From: a bacterium
GTDB lineage: Bacteria; Chloroflexota; Chloroflexia; Thermomicrobiales; UBA6265
Length of the DNA: 7,706 bases
Direction of reading: 5' to 3'
Assembly: GCA_029977305.1 (NCBI GenBank)
Contig: JAPOLF010000094.1
Span: 1 to 7,706, forward strand
Below are positions 5,230 through 7,706 of this stretch, piece by piece. A model generated the notes under the pieces. That model worked only from the letters and a program-made list of their open reading frames with translations, made no database searches and was not told the origin of the DNA. The position numbers and the translations under genes are program-made. Numbering within the stretch: position 1 is the first letter of the stretch; every line of letters starts with the position of its first letter.

Positions 5230-7188
5230 TCAACGATCGAGCGAGCGAAGCAGGCGCAGGCCATTGAGCACAACGAGCACCGTGCTCCCTTCGTGGCCGA
5301 CGACGCCGAGCGGAAGCGGGATCCCGATCGTCAGCGCGGCGGTGACCAGCACCGCGATCACCGCGAGGGCGAAGGTCAGATTCTGCTTGATGATGCGCCG
5401 CGTCTTCCGGCTGAGCTCGATCGCATAGGGCAGGCGGGTCAGGTCGTCGGCCATGAGGACGATGTCGGCGGTGTCCAGTGCGACATCGGTGCCGGCACCG
5501 CCCATCGCGATGCCGGTGGTCGCGGTGGCGAGCGCGGGGGCGTCGTTCACGCCGTCGCCGACCATCGCCACGGTGCCATTGGCCTTCATCCCCTCGATGA
5601 CAACAAGTTTGTCTTCCGGCAGGAGATCGGCGCGGACGTCGGTGATGCCGAGTTCGGCGCCGATCGAGCGAGCGACCATGGCGTTGTCGCCGGTCAGCAT
5701 GGCAATGTCTTGCACGCCGAGTTGCTTCAGCCGGGCGATGACCGATTTCGCATCGGGACGGAGCGTGTCGGCGACGGCGACCACGGCCTTCACGCCGGAC
5801 TCGTCGCCGACGTACATCGCGGTCTTGCCCTCGCCGCGAAGGCGCTGGGCGATCTCGACGGCGGCTGGGCTCGGGTGGTGGCCGATGTCCGCGAACATGG
5901 CGTCGTTGCCGATGAGGATACGCCGCCCCTCGACCTCGGCCTCGATGCCCTTGCCCATGATGGAGCGGAAGTTCTCGGGGTCGGTGAGGGTGATGCCGCG
6001 TGCGCCCGCTCCCCGCACGATGGCGGCGCCGAGATGGTGTTCGGAGAGGTTTTCCGCGCTCGCGGCGAGGCGGAGGGTGGTCATCTCGTCCCAGCCGTCG
6101 GGAACCATCACGACATCGGTCAGTTCCGGGTGGCCGACGGTGAGGGTGCCGGTCTTGTCGAAGGCGACGGTGTGCGCGGTGCCGACATCCTCGAGGTAGC
6201 TGCTGCCCTTGAAGAGGATGCCGTGGCGGGCGGCGTTGGCGAGACCGCTCAGGGTGCTGGCCGGGGTCGAGATGACGAGGGCGCAGGGCGAGGCGACGAC
6301 GAGCACCGTCATCGCGCGATAGAAGGAGCTTTCCCAGTCGTCGCCGAAGAACATCGGGGGCACCACCGCGAGCAGCGCGGCGAAGAGGATCACGCCGACC
6401 GCGTAGCGCCCTTCGAACTTGTCGGTGAAGCGCTGGGTGCGGCTCTTCTGCTCCTGGGCTTCCTCGACGAAGGCAACGATTTTCGACAGCGTCGATTCCT
6501 CGGCAAGTTTGTCGACGCGGACGCGCACCGCGCCGTGGGTGTTGATGGTGGCGGCGAAGACCGGATCGCCGGGAGCCTTGTTGACCGGGATCGATTCGCC
6601 GGTGATGGCAGCCTGGTCGATCGCGGTCTCGCCTTGGGTGACGGTGCCGTCGACCGGGACGCGCTCGCCGGGACGAACGAGGACGATGTCGCCGATCTTG
6701 AGCTCTTCGACGGGGACGACGCGCTCCCCGGTGTCGCTGAGGAGGGTGGCGACGGCCGGACTGAGCTCCATCAGTGACCGCACTGCGCTCTGGGTCTTGC
6801 CGAGGGCGAAGTGCTCGAGGGCGCCGGAGGAGGAGAAGAGCGCGAGCAGCACGGCGCCCTCGGCCCAGGACCCAACGATCGCCGCACCGATGGCAGCGGT
6901 GACCATCAGCAAGTCGACATTGACGGTGCGTTCGACGAAGAGATCGCGCAGGGCGTTGTAGGCGGCAAAGGTGCCACCGGCGAGGTAGGCCGCGATGAAG
7001 ATCCCGGTCACCACCGGGGTGTGGCCGATGGCACGCTCGACGAAGACGCCAGCGATGAGAAAGGCCCAGCAGGCGACCGCCAGCACCACGAGATGCCACT
7101 CCTCCCACCACGAGATCTGCTCCTCTTCCCGGCGCCTGACCGGAGTGGGAGTTGGTGAGAGTGGGGCGGAGGGGGCTGTAGCTACCAT
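5230..7188 (-). CDS. P1B-4-type heavy-metal efflux ATPase (Co/Fe/Zn/Ni class)
   Basis: The product is a 652-residue inner-membrane ATPase that exports a divalent transition metal at the cost of ATP. Eight membrane segments are predicted: four before the actuator domain (about 32-51, 57-80, 91-106, 109-126), two around the ion site (262-281, 291-312) and two at the C-terminus (604-622, 622-645). Visible motifs are TGES (196-199), SPC (300-302), the phosphorylated Asp344 in DKTGTLT, MLTGDN (497-502), GDGVND (544-549) and HEGSTVLVVLN (632-642). SPC together with HEGST marks subgroup P1B-4 (CoaT, CtpD, PfeT, CzcP relatives). ZntA-type pumps have an Asp in the last segment. There is no N-terminal metal-binding domain, only a Pro-rich tail and REEEQ, as usual for P1B-4. 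Oddity: the N-domain motif reads SEHHL (382-386) instead of SEHPL. The ATG at 7188 is chosen over a GTG at 7206; neither has a Shine-Dalgarno, but a -10 is correctly placed for a leaderless mRNA. The metal cannot be told from sequence. Confidence 0.93.
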   Translation of the reverse strand: MVATAPSAPLSPTPTPVRRREEEQISWWEEWHLVVLAVACWAFLIAGVFVERAIGHTPVVTGIFIAAYLAGGTFAAYNALRDLFVERTVNVDLLMVTAAIGAAIVGSWAEGAVLLALFSSSGALEHFALGKTQSAVRSLMELSPAVATLLSDTGERVVPVEELKIGDIVLVRPGERVPVDGTVTQGETAIDQAAITGESIPVNKAPGDPVFAATINTHGAVRVRVDKLAEESTLSKIVAFVEEAQEQKSRTQRFTDKFEGRYAVGVILFAALLAVVPPMFFGDDWESSFYRAMTVLVVASPCALVISTPASTLSGLANAARHGILFKGSSYLEDVGTAHTVAFDKTGTLTVGHPELTDVVMVPDGWDEMTTLRLAASAENLSEHHLGAAIVRGAGARGITLTDPENFRSIMGKGIEAEVEGRRILIGNDAMFADIGHHPSPAAVEIAQRLRGEGKTAMYVGDESGVKAVVAVADTLRPDAKSVIARLKQLGVQDIAMLTGDNAMVARSIGAELGITDVRADLLPEDKLVVIEGMKANGTVAMVGDGVNDAPALATATTGIAMGGAGTDVALDTADIVLMADDLTRLPYAIELSRKTRRIIKQNLTFALAVIAVLVTAALTIGIPLPLGVVGHEGSTVLVVLNGLRLLRSLDR

Positions 7189-7194
7189 GGGCGT

Positions 7195-7200
7195 AGGGTA
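7195..7200 (-). promoter_or_regulatory. -10 element of a probable leaderless promoter for the metal ATPase
   Basis: On the minus strand TACCCT occupies exactly -12 to -7 relative to the A of the ATG at 7188, giving the TAnnnT pattern seen at leaderless starts, with A as first transcribed base. No Shine-Dalgarno precedes this ATG or the upstream GTG at 7206. No good -35 is visible; the minus strand 17-20 bases upstream is CA-rich. If correct, the promoter also fixes the ATG as the translation start. Confidence 0.45.
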
Positions 7201-7344
7201 CCGCACTTTATGGGGGAGTGTGTGGCGATTTTGGCTATTTCATGCGGAAATCCGATGCGTTGGGTCGGCAATGTCGGGTCAGGTCGCTCCCAAATGCCAC
7301 CCGCTCACGGCCGTTTGTCCAAGAGTCACGGGAGAAGGGCGGGT

Positions 7345-7353
7345 TGTGGATAA
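7345..7353 (-). other. DnaA box 1 (exact consensus)
   Basis: The plus strand reads TGTGGATAA, so the minus strand matches TTATCCACA exactly. It is the first of two tandem exact boxes whose starts are 22 bases apart, about two helical turns, which puts them on the same DNA face. Confidence 0.8.
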
Positions 7354-7366
7354 CACCGCTTGTTTT

Positions 7367-7375
7367 TGTGGATAA
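7367..7375 (-). other. DnaA box 2 (exact consensus)
   Basis: This is a second exact TGTGGATAA on the plus strand, in the same orientation as box 1. A weaker copy, CGTGGAAAA (7387-7395, two mismatches), follows 20 bases later and continues the helical phasing. Confidence 0.8.
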
Positions 7376-7410
7376 CCGATGGTTTTCGTGGAAAACTCTG
7401 CGGATTTCTT

Positions 7411-7447
7411 GGGGACAAGGTGGGGGAAATTGGGGATGCGCGGTGGG
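7411..7447 (+). other. G-rich spacer with possible G-quadruplex inside the origin
   Basis: Four G-tracts (7411-7414, 7422-7426, 7432-7435, 7445-7447) are separated by 7, 5 and 9 bases. The first three are each preceded by T and start at near helical-turn spacing (11 and 10 bases). The segment lies exactly between the two opposed groups of DnaA boxes. The last loop exceeds the common 7-base limit, so a stable quadruplex is possible but not assured. The TGGGGA-like units could instead be weak DnaA sites. Confidence 0.4.
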
Positions 7448-7494
7448 ATGGCCGCGGGGTGTTGCGTGGATTGTCACCGCTGGAGTTGACGGAG

Positions 7495-7503
7495 TTATCC
7501 ACG
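7495..7503 (+). other. DnaA box 3 (one mismatch)
   Basis: TTATCCACG on the plus strand differs from consensus only at the last base. It is inverted relative to boxes 1 and 2 and lies 31 bases before box 4. Confidence 0.7.
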
Positions 7504-7513
7504 CGAGGGAGTG

Positions 7514-7536
7514 CGTGTGGACAGGTTATCCACACG
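7514..7536. repeat. Perfect inverted repeat around the right-hand DnaA box pair
   Basis: CGTGTGGA (7514-7521) and TCCACACG (7529-7536) are exact reverse complements separated by 7 bases. The arms carry the cores of two convergent DnaA boxes, one weak and one exact. Confidence 0.65.
7526..7534 (+). other. DnaA box 4 (exact consensus)
   Basis: TTATCCACA on the plus strand is an exact match. It forms a face-to-face pair with a weaker box, TGTGGACAG (7516-7524), directly to its left. Confidence 0.8.
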
Positions 7537-7562
7537 GAATCCTTGATGAAAATGGCGTGAAA

Positions 7563-7597
7563 CCGTCGGATTCCGGGGTTCGTCCCGGAATCCACGG
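7563..7597 (-). terminator. Hairpin directly after the right-edge minus-strand gene
   Basis: A perfect 10-base-pair stem (7568-7577 with 7584-7593) encloses GTTCGT, read as a UUCG loop closed by G-U on the plus strand. Beyond a single bulged C (7567), four more pairs (7563-7566 with 7594-7597) lengthen it. On the minus strand it starts 3 bases after the TAG at 7601-7603. A T-run (TTTTC) comes only about 15 bases later, so this is not a textbook U-tract terminator. It probably protects the origin region from incoming transcription. Confidence 0.5.
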
Positions 7598-7600
7598 CCC

Positions 7601-7706
7601 CTACGGCAAGTACGTACGATACATCTCATACCAAGAGAGAACGTTCCGGAAACGTCCGCGGGCTGTTCCTCGAGCAGTTGATCCCTGGTGCTGGTGGAGG
7701 TCGTTC
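7601..7706 (-). CDS. C-terminal end of an unidentified protein (partial)
   Basis: One minus-strand frame runs from the right edge for 34 codons to a TAG at 7603-7601. The end of the product reads FRNVLSWYEMYRTYLP. The codons nearest the edge have strong G/C third positions (NDLHQHQ), but those near the stop do not. The hairpin placed just after this stop is the best argument that the frame is real. The other two minus frames either stop nearby with less plausible content or run on through the DnaA boxes. I do not recognise the family. Genes often found beside oriC (dnaA, dnaN, rpmH, parAB) are not suggested by these residues. Confidence 0.4.
   Translation of the reverse strand, partial: NDLHQHQGSTARGTARGRFRNVLSWYEMYRTYLP

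Larger units (their letters stand above)
7189..7600. other. Gene-free region with DnaA-box cluster, candidate chromosomal origin (oriC)
   Basis: These 412 bases hold no credible gene; open frames here have coding-unlike content. Between 7345 and 7534 there are three exact 9-base DnaA boxes (7345-7353, 7367-7375, 7526-7534), one with a single mismatch (7495-7503), and weaker relatives at 7387-7395 and 7516-7524. The left boxes read TGTGGATAA and the right ones TTATCC on the plus strand, so the two groups face each other. Base content is less GC-rich than the flanks; 7361-7410 (runs of T and A) is a candidate unwinding element. From 7189 to 7344 I see only the ATPase promoter. Such box density is characteristic of oriC, often next to dnaA, which is not in this window. 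A secondary DnaA-titration site is the alternative. Confidence 0.75.

Noticed and set aside
5293..6777. 494-codon open frame on the plus strand across the ATPase
   Set aside because: It is antisense to a well-supported gene, with Gly/Asp/His-rich content and no recognisable domain, as expected from GC-rich third positions.
5168..7111. 647-codon open frame on the minus strand overlapping the metal ATPase
   Set aside because: It is a shadow frame. The product is a low-complexity Arg/His/Pro/Gly-rich string without domains, while the overlapping frame has every P-type ATPase motif.
5230..7188. Assignment of the ATPase as a ZntA/CadA (P1B-2) or copper (P1B-1) pump
   Set aside because: There is no N-terminal metal-binding domain, the ion motif is SPC rather than CPC, and the last membrane segment has HEGST rather than the Asp-containing P1B-2 form.
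7235..7477. 80-codon minus-strand frame through the left DnaA boxes
   Set aside because: Its residues merely translate box repeats, composition is not coding-like and no ribosome site precedes it.
7326..7595. 89-codon minus-strand frame over the origin and hairpin
   Set aside because: It runs through the DnaA boxes and the terminator-like hairpin. Non-coding function explains the sequence better.
7608..7621. Palindrome GTACGTAC and nearby ACGTT/AACGT arms as an attachment or operator site
   Set aside because: They are short, lie inside the putative gene end and have no partner site or integrase in the window.
1..7706. Search for CRISPR arrays, tRNA or rRNA genes, insertion sequences and prophage genes
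   Set aside because: No repeated spacer structure, cloverleaf-like sequence, transposase motif or terminal repeats were seen by eye on either strand.

Overview
This is a GC-rich bacterial chromosomal window with strong G/C at third codon positions, SD-preceded ATG starts and at least one gene that looks leaderless. Two exported proteins share an 'AEA' signal-peptidase-like end followed at once by an Arg/Lys-rich stretch. From memory that style recalls Thermomicrobiales-type Chloroflexota. The taxon is an inference, and another high-GC phylum is possible.

Layout, left to right. (a) 1-215, minus strand: the N-terminus of a Tat-type exported protein of unknown function that runs off the left edge. 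(b) 216-403: a divergent promoter region. (c) 404-1930, plus strand: a complete secreted S8 (subtilisin-family) protease with signal peptide, I9-type propeptide and intact Asp/His/Asn/Ser catalytic residues. (d) 1955-1988: a strong hairpin between convergent genes. (e) 2038-5096, minus strand: a two-gene operon of a LodA/GoxA-type CTQ quinoprotein amino-acid oxidase with a Tat signal, followed with an ATGA overlap by its LodB-like flavoprotein maturase. (f) 5230-7188, minus strand: a P1B-4-type transition-metal efflux ATPase (SPC and HEGST signatures) with no N-terminal metal-binding domain, apparently read from a leaderless promoter. (g) 7189-7600: a gene-free stretch with a cluster of DnaA boxes, three perfect and one with a single mismatch, the best candidate for the chromosomal replication origin (oriC). 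(h) 7563-7597: a hairpin just after the stop codon of a minus-strand gene whose last 34 codons (7601-7706) enter from the right edge.

How the parts fit together. The LodB-like flavoprotein has no export signal, while the LodA-like oxidase has a twin-arginine signal. This suggests cofactor maturation in the cytoplasm and export of the folded enzyme. Outside the cell it would deaminate an amino acid (substrate unknown) and release H2O2. The protease could supply free amino acids, but that link is speculative. The P1B-4 ATPase exports Fe(II), Co(II) or a similar ion. Its placement beside a peroxide-producing enzyme is suggestive, but a 133-base gap with its own promoter-like signals argues for separate transcription.

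No tRNA, rRNA, CRISPR array, insertion sequence or prophage signal was seen. The most notable items are the candidate oriC with its G-rich spacer, the Tat-exported LodA/LodB pair, the His-His variant of the ATPase N-domain motif and the leaderless ATPase start.
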